This document shows positions 37,302 through 45,822 of a stretch of 64,000 bases of DNA, piece after piece. The notes under the pieces are model-generated. The model made no database searches, was not told the origin of the DNA, and saw nothing but the letters and a program-made list of their open reading frames with translations. This DNA comes from Candidatus Microbacterium colombiense (lineage in GTDB: Bacteria > Actinomycetota > Actinomycetes > Actinomycetales > Microbacteriaceae), in assembly GCA_029203165.1 (NCBI GenBank), contig CP119308.1, positions 1,736,001 to 1,800,000 on the forward strand. Direction: 5' to 3'. Every line of letters starts with the position of its first letter. The stretch's first letter is position 1. The position numbers and the translations under genes were made by a program.

Positions 37302-37688
37302 GTGCGTGCACCCGGAGTAGCCGCGGCGGCAGCGGCAGTCCTCGCCCTCGAGGGGCTGGCGCTCGTCATCTTCGCATTCGTCGAGCTCGCCGGGCTCGGT
37401 GCCGGCGACGCGGCCTCGCGGCCGACCGCGATCGCGCTCGTCGTGCTCACGCTCGTCGGTGCAGCGGCGCTCTTCGCCTTCGCGTGGGGTGCGCGAGCAG
37501 GCCGCTCCTGGGCGCGCTCGGGTGGGGTGGTCTTCCAGGTCCTCGCTGTCGCGCTCGCGCTCGCCTCACTCACCGTTCAGCCGGTGATCTGGGCCTTCAC
37601 GGTGGGAGTCGGCGTGCCGGGGCTGGTCGGCTTCATCCTGCTCATCGCGAGCGCACGACACGAGGGTGAGCGACGCGAGGCGGACTAG
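37302..37688 (+). CDS. Small four-helix membrane protein of unknown function
   Basis: 128 residues, four hydrophobic helices (about 5-32, 44-64, 72-95, 98-115) and a short charged end (SARHEGERREAD). GTG 37302 has AGGAG five bases upstream and gives an N-terminus entering directly into helix one. A longer version from ATG 37245 (TATTCT box five bases upstream) adds 19 residues and cannot be excluded. No named family recognised; similar small proteins are common in Microbacteriaceae. Converges on bcp. Confidence 0.65.
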   Translation: MRAPGVAAAAAAVLALEGLALVIFAFVELAGLGAGDAASRPTAIALVVLTLVGAAALFAFAWGARAGRSWARSGGVVFQVLAVALALASLTVQPVIWAFTVGVGVPGLVGFILLIASARHEGERREAD

Positions 37689-37706
37689 CCTCGGGCTCGC
37701 GGAGCC

Positions 37707-38180
37707 TCAGGCGTCGATGCCGAGCTGCTTGCGCAGACGGGCCACGTGACCGGTGGCCTTGACGTTGTACTGGGCCAGAGAGATGTTCCCCTGTTCGTCC
37801 AGAACGAACGTCGAGCGGAGGACCCCCTCGACGACCTTCCCGTAGTTCATCTTCTCGCCCCAGGCCCCGTAGGCGGTGTGCACGGAGTGGTCCGGATCGC
37901 TGAGCAGGGTGAAGGTCAGCCCGTCGCGGTCGCGGAACTCTGCGAGCTTCGACGGCTCGTCTCGTGAGATCCCGATGACGCGGTAGCCCGCACCCTGCAG
38001 GGAGGAGATGCTGTCGCGGAAGTCGCAGGCCTGCGTGGTGCATCCGGGAGTCATCGCGGCGGGGTAGAAGTACAGAACCGTCTTCTGTCCGGCGAGATCG
38101 GCCAGGCGCACCGTGGCGCCGTCCTGGTCGAGGAGGGAGAAGTCGGGGGCGGGGTTTCCGGTTTCCAGTCGCTCAGTCAC
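37707..38180 (-). CDS. bcp: Thioredoxin-dependent thiol peroxidase (Bcp/PrxQ)
   Basis: 157 residues. Reduces hydrogen peroxide and organic hydroperoxides using thioredoxin. The PrxQ signature YPAAMTPGCTTQACDFRD carries peroxidatic C47 and resolving C52; other conserved elements are VIGISRDEPSKLAEFRD and LLSDPDHSVHTAYGAWGEK. GTG 38180 follows a TAGGCT box by six bases; the first three bases of that box are the stop codon of rsgA. Located near the oxidative-stress sigma factor sigR, but with its own promoter. Confidence 0.95.
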   Translation of the reverse strand: MTERLETGNPAPDFSLLDQDGATVRLADLAGQKTVLYFYPAAMTPGCTTQACDFRDSISSLQGAGYRVIGISRDEPSKLAEFRDRDGLTFTLLSDPDHSVHTAYGAWGEKMNYGKVVEGVLRSTFVLDEQGNISLAQYNVKATGHVARLRKQLGIDA

Positions 38181-38186
38181 CCGTCC

Positions 38187-38192
38187 AGCCTA
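38187..38192 (-). promoter_or_regulatory. -10 box (TAGGCT) of bcp, containing the rsgA stop codon
   Basis: On the minus strand TAGGCT spans 38192-38187, six bases before GTG 38180. Its first three bases TAG (38192-38190) are the stop codon of rsgA. Confidence 0.5.
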
Positions 38193-39263
38193 TCGTCCGG
38201 GCGTCTGCTCGGCCTTGTCGGCGAAGGTCTGGAGCAACCGCTGCAGCGAATCGAGCCGGGCGCGCCCTGTCTCATTCAGATCGCCGCGCTCGGCCGCTTC
38301 GATGAGCGCGCAGTCCGGCGCGTCCGCGAGATGCGTGCAGCCGCGCGGGCAGTCCTCGGCGATGACGGCGAGTTCCGTGAACGCGGCGAGGATGTTCGCC
38401 GGCTCCACATGTCCGAGGCCGAACGACCGCACGCCCGGGGTGTCGATCACCCACCCGTCGCCCTCTGTGCCTTCGTAGCGAAGCGAGACGGTGGACGACG
38501 AGGTGTGGCGACCGCGACCGGTGACCTGGTTGACGTGCCCGGTGGCGCGCTGGGCAGAGGGGACGAGTTCGTTGACGAGCGTCGACTTGCCGACGCCGGA
38601 ATGCCCCACGAACACGGTCGAGTGGCCGACGAGGGCCGCCCCGATCTCATCGACGGGCATCTCTTCGCGCGCGCTGGTGAACACGCGGAGGTCGTCCAGC
38701 CCGTCGAAGTGCGAGAGGAACACGGCCGGGTCGGCGAGGTCGGTCTTGGTCACGACGAGCAGCGGGCGGATCCCGGCGTCGAGCGCGGCGACGAGGTAAC
38801 GATCGACAAGGCGCGCTCGGGGTTCGGGATCGGCTGCCGCCACCACGATCAGCATCTGGTCGGCGTTCGCGACGATCACGCGCTCGACCTGGTCGGTGTC
38901 GTCGGCACTGCGACGCAGCAGCGAGGTGCGGTCGACGATCCCGATGATCCGGGCCAGCGTGCCTTCCGCGCCCGTGGTGTCTCCCACGACACGGGCTTGG
39001 TCTCCGGTGACGATGGGGGTGCGTCGGAGCTCGCGGGCTCGGGTGGCCGTGACGGTGTGCTCGCCGTCTGTTCCCTCGTCGAGGAGCACGGTGTACCGAC
39101 CGCGATCCACGCCCAGCACCCGTCCGTTCTCGGCGTCCTCGTGGGCGGGGCGCCTCTTGGTGCGCGGGCGATTGGCCTTCGGGTTCGGACGCGTGCGGAA
39201 GGTGCTCTCGTCGTAGTCCTCGAAGTCGTCCTCGAGGTCGTCGGAATCGTCGAGCCAGCTCAC
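38190..39263 (-). CDS. rsgA: Ribosome small-subunit-dependent GTPase RsgA
   Basis: 357 residues from GTG 39263, which overlaps the aroA stop (GTGA). Order of motifs is circularly permuted as expected: OB-fold region first, G4 VTKTDLAD, then G1 GHSGVGKSTLVNELV and G3 DTPGVRSFGLG, then the zinc segment CPRGCTHLADAPDCAL. RsgA assists late maturation of the 30S subunit. The N-terminus (DDSDDLEDDFEDYDES) is unusually acidic. aroA-rsgA order is shared with mycobacteria. Confidence 0.95.
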   Translation of the reverse strand: MSWLDDSDDLEDDFEDYDESTFRTRPNPKANRPRTKRRPAHEDAENGRVLGVDRGRYTVLLDEGTDGEHTVTATRARELRRTPIVTGDQARVVGDTTGAEGTLARIIGIVDRTSLLRRSADDTDQVERVIVANADQMLIVVAAADPEPRARLVDRYLVAALDAGIRPLLVVTKTDLADPAVFLSHFDGLDDLRVFTSAREEMPVDEIGAALVGHSTVFVGHSGVGKSTLVNELVPSAQRATGHVNQVTGRGRHTSSSTVSLRYEGTEGDGWVIDTPGVRSFGLGHVEPANILAAFTELAVIAEDCPRGCTHLADAPDCALIEAAERGDLNETGRARLDSLQRLLQTFADKAEQTPGR

Positions 39264-40585
39264 GCGGGAGTGCCTCGCAGCATGCGCTCCCACAGCAGCG
39301 TGAACTCCGGAAGTGTCTTGGCGGTCGTGCCGATCTCATCGATCTCGACGCCGGGGACGCGCAGCCCGATCAGGGCGCCCGTGGTCGCCATCCGGTGATC
39401 GTGGTGCGCCGGCCAACCACCGCCGTGCAGGGGGCGGGGGGTGATGCGCAGTCCATCGGCGAGTTCCTCGGCGTCTCCGCCCAGCGCGCGCAGATTGCCG
39501 ACGAGTGCCGCGATCCGGTCGGTCTCGTGCAGGCGGATGTGGCCGATGCCGCGGATCGTCGTCGGCGTCTCGGCGAAGGCCGCGAGGCCGACGATCGTCG
39601 GCGTGAGCTCGCTCGCCGCGGACAGGTCGAGGTCGAGGCCGCGGATGCCGTTCCCGGCACGCACGGTGAGCGCACCGCCGTGCCGGCTGGTGTGCGCACC
39701 CATGGCCTGGAGGATCTCCGGGAGGAGGACGCCCGGCTGCGTGGAATGTGCGGGCCACCCCGTGATCGTCACGGCACCGCCGGTGACGAGCGCCGCGGCG
39801 AGGAACGGCGCTGCGTTGGAGAGATCCGGCTCGATCGCGATCTCCTTGGCGCGGGGGACGCCGGCCTCGACGAGCCACTCGCCCACGGCCGGCCGCTCGA
39901 TGCGGATCCCGCGTCGGCTGAGCGACTCGATGGTCATGTCGATGTGCGGCAGGCTCGGCAGATGCTCGCCGGTGTGCACGAGGTGCAGGCCCACGTCGAA
40001 ACGCGGCGCGGCGAGCAGGAGACCGGAGACGAACTGGCTCGACGCCGAGGCATCGATCTCGACGCGGCCGCCCCGGATGCGTCCGTGACCCTTGATCGTG
40101 AAAGGCAGCGACCAGGTTCCTTCATCGTCGATGTCGACGCCCAGATCGCGGAGTCCGCTGATGAGACCGCCCATCGGTCGGTGCAGAGCCGTCTCGTGCG
40201 CCGTGAGATGGACGTCGTTCGAGGCGAGTCCGGCGAGCGGGGCGATGAACCGCATGACCGTGCCGGCCTGACCGCAGTCGACGGTGACGCCTCCGGTGAG
40301 CTTGCCCGGCGTGACGACCAGATCCGGTCCGAACTCGTTCTCGGTCTCGACCTCCTCGATACCGATTCCGATCGCGCGCAATGCGTCGACCATGCGGCGG
40401 GAGTCGTCTGAGTGCAGCGGGGCGACGAGGCGGCCCGGCCCATCGGCGATCGCCGCGATGATGAGCTCACGATTCGTCAGCGACTTCGACCCCGGGATGG
40501 TGAGGGTCGCATGCACGGAACCGTCGGCCGAGGGCGCGATGTAGGTGCCCTGGACGGGGGGAGGGGAATACCTGTTGGCGCTCAT
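39260..40585 (-). CDS. aroA: 3-phosphoshikimate 1-carboxyvinyltransferase (EPSP synthase)
   Basis: 441 residues from ATG 40585. Joins shikimate-3-phosphate and phosphoenolpyruvate in aromatic amino-acid synthesis. Motifs: [15 protein letters not shown] (~31-45), [18 protein letters not shown] (~105), [35 protein letters not shown] and the C-terminal [13 protein letters not shown]. The start codon lies inside the sigma-R-type promoter of the divergent sigR gene, so the two transcription units may interfere. A TAAGGT box eight bases upstream suggests a near-leaderless transcript. Confidence 0.97.
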   Translation of the reverse strand: MSANRYSPPPVQGTYIAPSADGSVHATLTIPGSKSLTNRELIIAAIADGPGRLVAPLHSDDSRRMVDALRAIGIGIEEVETENEFGPDLVVTPGKLTGGVTVDCGQAGTVMRFIAPLAGLASNDVHLTAHETALHRPMGGLISGLRDLGVDIDDEGTWSLPFTIKGHGRIRGGRVEIDASASSQFVSGLLLAAPRFDVGLHLVHTGEHLPSLPHIDMTIESLSRRGIRIERPAVGEWLVEAGVPRAKEIAIEPDLSNAAPFLAAALVTGGAVTITGWPAHSTQPGVLLPEILQAMGAHTSRHGGALTVRAGNGIRGLDLDLSAASELTPTIVGLAAFAETPTTIRGIGHIRLHETDRIAALVGNLRALGGDAEELADGLRITPRPLHGGGWPAHHDHRMATTGALIGLRVPGVEIDEIGTTAKTLPEFTLLWERMLRGTPA

Positions 40586-40590
40586 CGGTT
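40564..40590 (+). promoter_or_regulatory. Sigma-R/SigH-type promoter upstream of sigR (long-isoform promoter)
   Basis: GGGAAT (40564-40569), 18-base spacer, GTT (40588-40590), matching the GGAAT-N18-GTT consensus of Streptomyces sigma-R and mycobacterial SigH. RNA would start near 40597 and include the AAGGAG ribosome binding site and ATG at 40635. Confidence 0.65.
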
Positions 40591-40593
40591 TCC

Positions 40594-40599
40594 ACCTTA
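40594..40599 (-). promoter_or_regulatory. -10 box (TAAGGT) of aroA
   Basis: On the minus strand TAAGGT ends eight bases before ATG 40585, next to the sigma-R-type promoter that fires the other way. Confidence 0.4.
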
Positions 40600-40677
40600 G
40601 TGAACGGCGGCGTACCCGCCGAGAAGGAGAGAGCATGCTCGCCACGTTGGAGCGCGAATCGGTGGACATCGGCGGCC

Positions 40678-40683
40678 TAGACT
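40678..40683 (+). promoter_or_regulatory. -10 box (TAGACT) of sigR (short-isoform promoter)
   Basis: TAGACT is five bases before GTG 40689 and eight before ATG 40692, so a leaderless transcript for the short protein is predicted. Confidence 0.45.
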
Positions 40684-40691
40684 GGCCCGTG

Positions 40692-41297
40692 ATGGATGAC
40701 ACCGTAACCGCAGACATCGTCGGTGACCCTCGACGCGAGTTCGAGGAGCAGGCGATCCCCTTCATGGATCAGCTCTACGCCGCCGCGATGCGTATGACGC
40801 GCAACCCGGCGGATGCCGCAGACCTCGTGCAGGAGACGTTCGTCAAGGCGTACGGCTCCTGGGCCACGTTCTCCCAGGGCACCAATCTCAAGGCGTGGCT
40901 GTACCGGATCCTCACGAACACCTACATCAACATCTATCGCAAGAAACAGCGCGAGCCGTTCCAGGGAACGATCGACGAGCTCGAAGACTGGCAGTTGGGT
41001 GGTGCGGAGTCGACCACGGCGACGCACGGTCGTTCAGCCGAGGCGGAGGCGATCGACCGGATGCCGGCATCGGTCGTCAAGGACGCACTCCAGGCTGTTC
41101 CGGAGGACTTCCGTTTGGCGGTGTACCTCGCTGACGTCGAGGGCTTCGCCTACCAGGAGATCGCCGACATCATGAAGACGCCGATCGGCACCGTGATGAG
41201 CCGCCTGCATCGAGGCAGGCGCATGTTGCGGGAGCTGCTGGCAGATTACGCCGCCGAGCGAGGCATCGCCGCGGCCGACCCGAGGAGCAGGAAATGA
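40692..41297 (+). CDS. sigR: ECF sigma factor SigR/SigH (thiol-oxidative stress)
   Basis: 201 residues from ATG 40692; a longer form from ATG 40635 (AAGGAG ribosome binding site) adds 19 residues. Region 2: [63 protein letters not shown]; region 4: [50 protein letters not shown]. This is the sigma-R/SigH group, which turns on thioredoxin and mycothiol systems after disulfide stress and is held by the redox-sensing anti-sigma factor encoded next, with which it overlaps by four bases (ATGA). Confidence 0.95.
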   Translation: MDDTVTADIVGDPRREFEEQAIPFMDQLYAAAMRMTRNPADAADLVQETFVKAYGSWATFSQGTNLKAWLYRILTNTYINIYRKKQREPFQGTIDELEDWQLGGAESTTATHGRSAEAEAIDRMPASVVKDALQAVPEDFRLAVYLADVEGFAYQEIADIMKTPIGTVMSRLHRGRRMLRELLADYAAERGIAAADPRSRK

Positions 41298-41539
41298 GCG
41301 ACTGCGGCTGCGACAAAGCCCGTCAGGATCTGGAGGAGTACCTCCGCAACGAGGTGTGCAACACCGAGCACACCGAGATCCGGGAGCATCTCGAGAACTG
41401 CCCGTCGTGCCGCGACGAGGCGCTGGTCGCGACGACTCTCACCGAGGTGGTCGCGCGCGCCTGCAAGGAGACGGCCCCGGAGCAGCTCCGCGACCAGGTG
41501 TTCGCGCGTCTGCGCGAGGTCCAGGCCGCCCAGCACTGA
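41294..41539 (+). CDS. rsrA: Zinc anti-sigma factor RsrA/RshA
   Basis: 81 residues. The ZAS motif is H32-LEN-C36-PS-C39, with further cysteines C4, C6 and C22; the N-terminal [17 protein letters not shown] helix is typical of mycothiol-system anti-sigma-R proteins. Zinc-bound reduced protein holds SigR; disulfide formation among the cysteines releases zinc and the sigma factor. Coupled to sigR by ATGA. Which N-terminal cysteine forms the trigger disulfide cannot be told from sequence alone. Confidence 0.93.
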   Translation: MSDCGCDKARQDLEEYLRNEVCNTEHTEIREHLENCPSCRDEALVATTLTEVVARACKETAPEQLRDQVFARLREVQAAQH

Positions 41540-41567
41540 TCGCGAGCGTATCGTCGGACTCCGACTC

Positions 41568-41573
41568 TAGGCT
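41568..41573 (+). promoter_or_regulatory. -10 box (TAGGCT) of Eis-like acetyltransferase gene
   Basis: TAGGCT, six bases, then ATG 41580; predicted leaderless transcript. Confidence 0.55.
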
Positions 41574-41579
41574 GTAGGT

Positions 41580-42884
41580 ATGGCCTCGATTGATGCGCGT
41601 GAGATCCCCGCTGACCAGACCTCTGTGACCCGGCTCGACGGGAACGGACTCGACTATCGTCTGGTCGACTTCACCGACGACGCGAGCGCGGCGCAGTACC
41701 AGCGCGCGGTCTCCCGAGGATTCCTCGGGAGCGAGCCCACGCAGGAGTCGCTGTCGGCAGAGCACGCGACGTTCGCGGAGCGCCGCAACATCGGCGTGTA
41801 CGACAAGGCAGCCGACACCGCCGCGAAGCCCGTGGCGACCGTCAACTCCTGGGTGACGCCGCTCGGCGTGCCCGGCGGGGCGGAGGTCGACATGTGGGCG
41901 ATCAGTGTCGTGACCGTGGCGGCCACCCACCGCCGTCGAGGTATCGCGCGCGCCCTGCTCGAAGGCGAACTGCGCGCCGCTGTCGCGGCCGGCGTCCCGA
42001 TCGCGGGGCTCACGGTGTCGGAGGCCACGATCTACGGACGATATGGCTTCGGCGCGGCGGTTCCGGCTGCTCGCCTGACGATTGACACCCGCCGTGCCGG
42101 TTGGGCGGGCCTAGCGCCGGCGGGCACCCTCGAGTACGTCGAGGGGGAGCAGCTCGCGGCCGATCTGGGAGCCGTGCATGAACGGGCCCGTCGCCTTCGG
42201 CCCGGACAGATCCCCGGGTGGAGGGGGCGCTGGGACGGCTACGCCGGAGTCTCGTCGACGGAAGCCGAACGCGCGAAGATCCGCGGGGTCCGGTACCGCG
42301 ATGAGTCCGGTGAGGTCTGCGGCGTCCTCGTGTATGAGCTCACGGAGATGGGTGGCACGTTCCGCTCCTCGCTGCAGGTGCGGCTGTTGGTGGGGGAGAC
42401 CCCGGATGCCGTCGCGGCGTTGTGGCGTTTCGCGGTGCAGCACGATCTGGTGGATGAGGTCTCTGCGGATCTCCGTCCGCTCGACGATTCCCTCCCGTGG
42501 CTCGTCACCGATCCCCGAGGTGTGACCCAGACGATCCACGATCATGGATGGTTGCGCGTGCTCGACGTGGCCTCGGCGCTCGCGGCGAGGACATACTCGG
42601 CCCCGGTCGACCTCGTCCTCCGCATCGATGACCCGCTGGGCTTCGCGTCCGGCGACTGGCGCCTGCGCGTCGACGACGAGGGGATCGCGACGGTGGATCG
42701 GGCGGACGGCCAGCGGATCGATGCTGCGATGGGAGTCTCCGCGCTCTCCTCGCTCTACGTGGGCGGCGTCCGGGCGAGCTCTCTGCAGGGCGCGGGGCTG
42801 ATCGATGCGGATTCGGGTGTCGTCATCGCGATCGATCGCGCCTTCGCCGCCTATCCCGCGCCGAGCCTCGACATCTGGTACTGA
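41580..42884 (+). CDS. Eis-like GNAT N-acetyltransferase
   Basis: 434 residues in the Eis layout: N-terminal GNAT domain with MWAISVVTVAATHRRRGIARALLEGELRAA (acetyl-CoA loop R-R-x-G-I/A) and the general-acid Tyr in EATIYGRYGFGAA, a second GNAT-like domain, and a C-terminal SCP2-like domain (LVLRIDDPLGFASGDWRLRV). The chain ends DIWY; in Eis the C-terminal carboxylate is the catalytic base. Eis enzymes acetylate amines of aminoglycosides and peptides at several positions. Monocistronic between its own promoter and a strong terminator. Confidence 0.9.
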   Translation: MASIDAREIPADQTSVTRLDGNGLDYRLVDFTDDASAAQYQRAVSRGFLGSEPTQESLSAEHATFAERRNIGVYDKAADTAAKPVATVNSWVTPLGVPGGAEVDMWAISVVTVAATHRRRGIARALLEGELRAAVAAGVPIAGLTVSEATIYGRYGFGAAVPAARLTIDTRRAGWAGLAPAGTLEYVEGEQLAADLGAVHERARRLRPGQIPGWRGRWDGYAGVSSTEAERAKIRGVRYRDESGEVCGVLVYELTEMGGTFRSSLQVRLLVGETPDAVAALWRFAVQHDLVDEVSADLRPLDDSLPWLVTDPRGVTQTIHDHGWLRVLDVASALAARTYSAPVDLVLRIDDPLGFASGDWRLRVDDEGIATVDRADGQRIDAAMGVSALSSLYVGGVRASSLQGAGLIDADSGVVIAIDRAFAAYPAPSLDIWY

Positions 42885-42902
42885 CGCCGCAACGCGGATC
42901 GC

Positions 42903-42950
42903 ACGACAGGAGACCGGGCCGACATCGTCGGTCCGGTCTCCTGTCGTTTT
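42903..42950. terminator. Strong terminator after Eis-like gene
   Basis: CGACAGGAGACCGG (42904-42917) and CCGGTCTCCTGTCG (42933-42946) form a fourteen-base-pair stem, followed by TTTTC. It isolates the sugar operon that follows. Confidence 0.85.
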
Positions 42951-42990
42951 CGACGGGGCGCCGCGATTCGCGGACGTCCGAGCGGTATGA

Positions 42991-43046
42991 AAAGAATCTT
43001 TACAAAAACCGGAAAGGTCTTTACCGGAAAGAACCTTTACTATAGC
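42991..43046 (+). promoter_or_regulatory. Promoter/operator of the sugar operon: three tandem AAAG-CTTT palindromes
   Basis: AAAGaatCTTT (42991-43001), AAAGgtCTTT (43013-43022) and AAAGaacCTTT (43028-43038), each followed by AC. The second and third lie in direct repeats with CCGGAAAG. TACTAT (43038-43043) or TATAGC (43041-43046) is the likely -10, so the last palindrome covers the promoter. The region is strikingly AT-rich for this genome. The ROK repressor encoded in the operon is the likely ligand. Confidence 0.6.
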
Positions 43047-43114
43047 CTCGCTCTCAGCGGATCCCCTGTCCGCATTGCTCGATTCCTGCAACGAAGCTTT
43101 GAGACGAGGTTCCC

Positions 43115-44779
43115 ATGCATGACAACCGCTGGAGGAAGACGCTTCCTCTTGTCGCCGGTGCCGCGGCACTCGCCCTGACCCTGGGCGGCTGCACATCCGG
43201 TGGCAGCTCATCGGGCGGTGATCGCCCGCTACGCATGTGGTCGGGTTCGATGACGCCGATCACGAACAACTTCAATCCGTTCGCGGTCGACACGGCGACG
43301 CACATGACGTTCGGTGCGATCTACGAACCGCTGTTCTTCTTCAACCAGTTGTCCGCCGATCCGCCCGTCGGAATGATCGGCGACTCCTATGAGTTCAACG
43401 ACGACGGCACCGTGCTCACCATCACCATCAAGCCCGACCTGAAGTGGAGCGACGGCGAGGACCTCACAGCCGCCGATGTCGCCTTCAGCCTGGGATACGG
43501 ATCGAACCATGATCCGGACATGGTCTCCGCCGAGCCGACGGACGACACCACGATCGTGGTGACCTATTCGTCGGCGAAGTTCACCGCCACCTCGTTGATC
43601 CTCGGATCCACCTGGATCATCCCGGAGCACATCTGGGCGGATATCGACGGCTACATGACCGAGACGAACCCGGACCCCATCGGGTCGGGTCCGTACACGC
43701 TGAAGTCGTTCACAGACGCGGCGTACACGCTCGAGGCGAATGAGCTCTTCCGTGACGGGCCGCCCGAGATCGCGGAGGTGCAGGACATCGGCATCGATTC
43801 GAACCAGTCCTCGGAGGATCTGCTCAAGACGGGGAAGCTCGACTGGGTCGGTCAGTTCATCGCGAACCCGGACGGGGTGACGGCCAACGGCCGGATCAGC
43901 ACGATGAACCAGCAGCAGGATCCGACCGTGATCATGACCTGCGCCGACACGTCGATGGGATGTTCCGGCGCCCAGACCGATCCGGCTGTCCGGCAGGCGC
44001 TCAACGTCGCGATCGATCGCAGCGCCATCGGGAAGAAGGCGTTCGCCGGGCTCGCCGGCGAGTCGTCGCCGAGTTTCGCTCTGCTCCCGCGTGATGAGAA
44101 ATGGCTCGGAGACCCGAGCCTCGCGACCAGTCCGCAGCAGGCCGACGCCGGCTCCGCGCAGGAGATCCTCGAGAAGGCCGGTTACACGAAGGGCTCTGAC
44201 GGCTTCTACGGCAAGGACGGCGTCGCGATCGAGTTGGATCTCTTCTCGCCGGACGGATGGACCGACTACAACGACGCCGCGAAGCTGATCAGCGCTCAGG
44301 CCGCGGATGCGGGCATCCGTGTGAATGCGCGCACGGTCTCGGAGGCCGAGTACTGGACGCCGATCTCGACCGGAGAGTTCCAACTGGCGCTCTACGGACT
44401 CACGCAGTCGCTCGTGGCCGATCCGTTCTCCAACTACGACCAGTACTTCGCCACGACGGCCAGCGCCAAGGTGGGTGAGGAGCCCACCAAGGGGCAGAAC
44501 TACGCGCGCTACACCAACCCGCTCGTGGACGCCGCGGTGAAGCAGGCCGGTGCGACCCAGGACGAGGCGATCAAGAAGACCGCGTACGCGACCATCCAGA
44601 CGGAGATCGCGCGTGACCTGCCCTACATCCCGGTCGTGCTCAACGCCTCGCAGTCTTTCTTCAACACGGCCGACTTCACGGGCTGGCCGAGTGAGGGCGA
44701 CATGTATGCCGCGCCTCTGCCCTACCTCTCCACCGCGTCGGCCGTGATCCTCACGCACCTGCGCCCGGTCAAGAAGTAG
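43115..44779 (+). CDS. ABC transporter substrate-binding lipoprotein (SBP family 5, Opp-type)
   Basis: 554 residues. Signal peptide with lipobox LTLGGC (Cys ~27) then a GSSSGG linker. The SBP_bac_5 pattern is clear: FGAIYEPLFFFNQLS, NDDGTVLTITIKPDLKWSDGEDLTAADVAFSLGYG, then PAVRQALNVAIDRSAIGKKAFAG. This fold binds oligopeptides but also cello- and chito-oligosaccharides. Because the operon encodes a glycosidase and a sugar kinase and no peptidase, an oligosaccharide ligand is more likely. First gene after the AAAG/CTTT palindromes. Confidence 0.9.
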   Translation: MHDNRWRKTLPLVAGAAALALTLGGCTSGGSSSGGDRPLRMWSGSMTPITNNFNPFAVDTATHMTFGAIYEPLFFFNQLSADPPVGMIGDSYEFNDDGTVLTITIKPDLKWSDGEDLTAADVAFSLGYGSNHDPDMVSAEPTDDTTIVVTYSSAKFTATSLILGSTWIIPEHIWADIDGYMTETNPDPIGSGPYTLKSFTDAAYTLEANELFRDGPPEIAEVQDIGIDSNQSSEDLLKTGKLDWVGQFIANPDGVTANGRISTMNQQQDPTVIMTCADTSMGCSGAQTDPAVRQALNVAIDRSAIGKKAFAGLAGESSPSFALLPRDEKWLGDPSLATSPQQADAGSAQEILEKAGYTKGSDGFYGKDGVAIELDLFSPDGWTDYNDAAKLISAQAADAGIRVNARTVSEAEYWTPISTGEFQLALYGLTQSLVADPFSNYDQYFATTASAKVGEEPTKGQNYARYTNPLVDAAVKQAGATQDEAIKKTAYATIQTEIARDLPYIPVVLNASQSFFNTADFTGWPSEGDMYAAPLPYLSTASAVILTHLRPVKK

Positions 44780-44817
44780 ACACCACCCATGGATCGATCC
44801 TGTGAAAGGAGGACCGC

Positions 44818-45822
44818 ATGAAGTTCTGGCTGCGCCGCATCACTTTCTACGTCGTGACGCTCTGGGCTGCGATCTCCCTCAACTTCCTGTTGCCGCGGCT
44901 GCTGCCGGGTGACCCCGCCGCGATCATGCTGGGCAAGCTCCGGCGCGCGAACGGGGGAAGGCCGTTGTCCGAGGAGACGATCGCAGCGATCACGTCCATC
45001 CTCGGGGCGGAGAAAGGATCGACTCTGTGGGACCAGTACCTCTCTTATTGGGGCCGGCTGCTGCAGGGGGATCTCGGTGTGTCCTCCACGCGGTACCCGG
45101 CCCCGGTGGGTGAGCTCATCGCATCGGCACTGCCCTGGACGGTGACGCTCGTCGGTGCCGCCACGGTGATCTCTTTCGTCCTCGGAATCGTGGCGGGGGC
45201 ATGGGTCGGGTGGTTCCGGGGAACCTGGGTCGACCAGCTCGTGCCGATCACGACGTTCCTCCAGTCCATCCCGTACTTCTGGCTCGCCCTCGTACTCGTC
45301 GCCGTGTTCTCGGTGCAGCTCGGTCTGCTACCGATCATCGGTGGCTATGACGTGTTCGAGTTCCCGGCAGGACCGGAGTGGACCCCGGCGTTCATCGCGA
45401 GTGCGTTCGTGCACGCCCTGCTGCCCGCCGCGACCATCGTGATCTCCTCGGTCGGGGGGTGGCTGCTGGGGATGCGCAACATGATGGTGCAGACGATGGC
45501 CGAGGACTATGTGCTCACTGCAGAGGCGAAGGGGCTGACGCGTTCCCGCATCCGCAACGCCTATGCGGCGCGCAACGCATCGATCCCGAGTCTCGCGGGC
45601 TTCGGCATCGCGCTGGGGTTCGTCGTCGCAGGATCCATCGTCACCGAGCAGGTCTTCAGCTACCCCGGACTCGGAAAGCTGATGATCCAGTCGGTGCAGG
45701 GACTCGACTACGCGCTCATGCAGGGAGTCTTCCTGGTCATCACCCTCACGGTGCTGGCCGCGAACTTCCTGATCGACCTGCTGTATGGATTCATCGACCC
45801 GAGGGTGCGTCGCGATGGCTGA
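44818..45822 (+). CDS. ABC transporter permease 1 (OppB/DppB type)
   Basis: 334 residues, six helices. N-terminal FWLRRITFYVVTLWAAISLNFLLPRLLPGDPA is the OppB hallmark, and the EAA loop reads AEDYVLTAEAKGLTRSRIRNAYAARNA. Channel subunit paired with the next gene. ATG 44818 has an AAAGGAGG ribosome binding site; 38 bases separate it from the binding-protein gene. It overlaps permease 2 by eight bases. Confidence 0.93.
   Translation: MKFWLRRITFYVVTLWAAISLNFLLPRLLPGDPAAIMLGKLRRANGGRPLSEETIAAITSILGAEKGSTLWDQYLSYWGRLLQGDLGVSSTRYPAPVGELIASALPWTVTLVGAATVISFVLGIVAGAWVGWFRGTWVDQLVPITTFLQSIPYFWLALVLVAVFSVQLGLLPIIGGYDVFEFPAGPEWTPAFIASAFVHALLPAATIVISSVGGWLLGMRNMMVQTMAEDYVLTAEAKGLTRSRIRNAYAARNASIPSLAGFGIALGFVVAGSIVTEQVFSYPGLGKLMIQSVQGLDYALMQGVFLVITLTVLAANFLIDLLYGFIDPRVRRDG

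Noticed and set aside
37689..37706. Terminator between the small membrane protein and bcp
   Set aside because: Only a five-base-pair GGCTC/GAGCC stem with mismatches; too weak.
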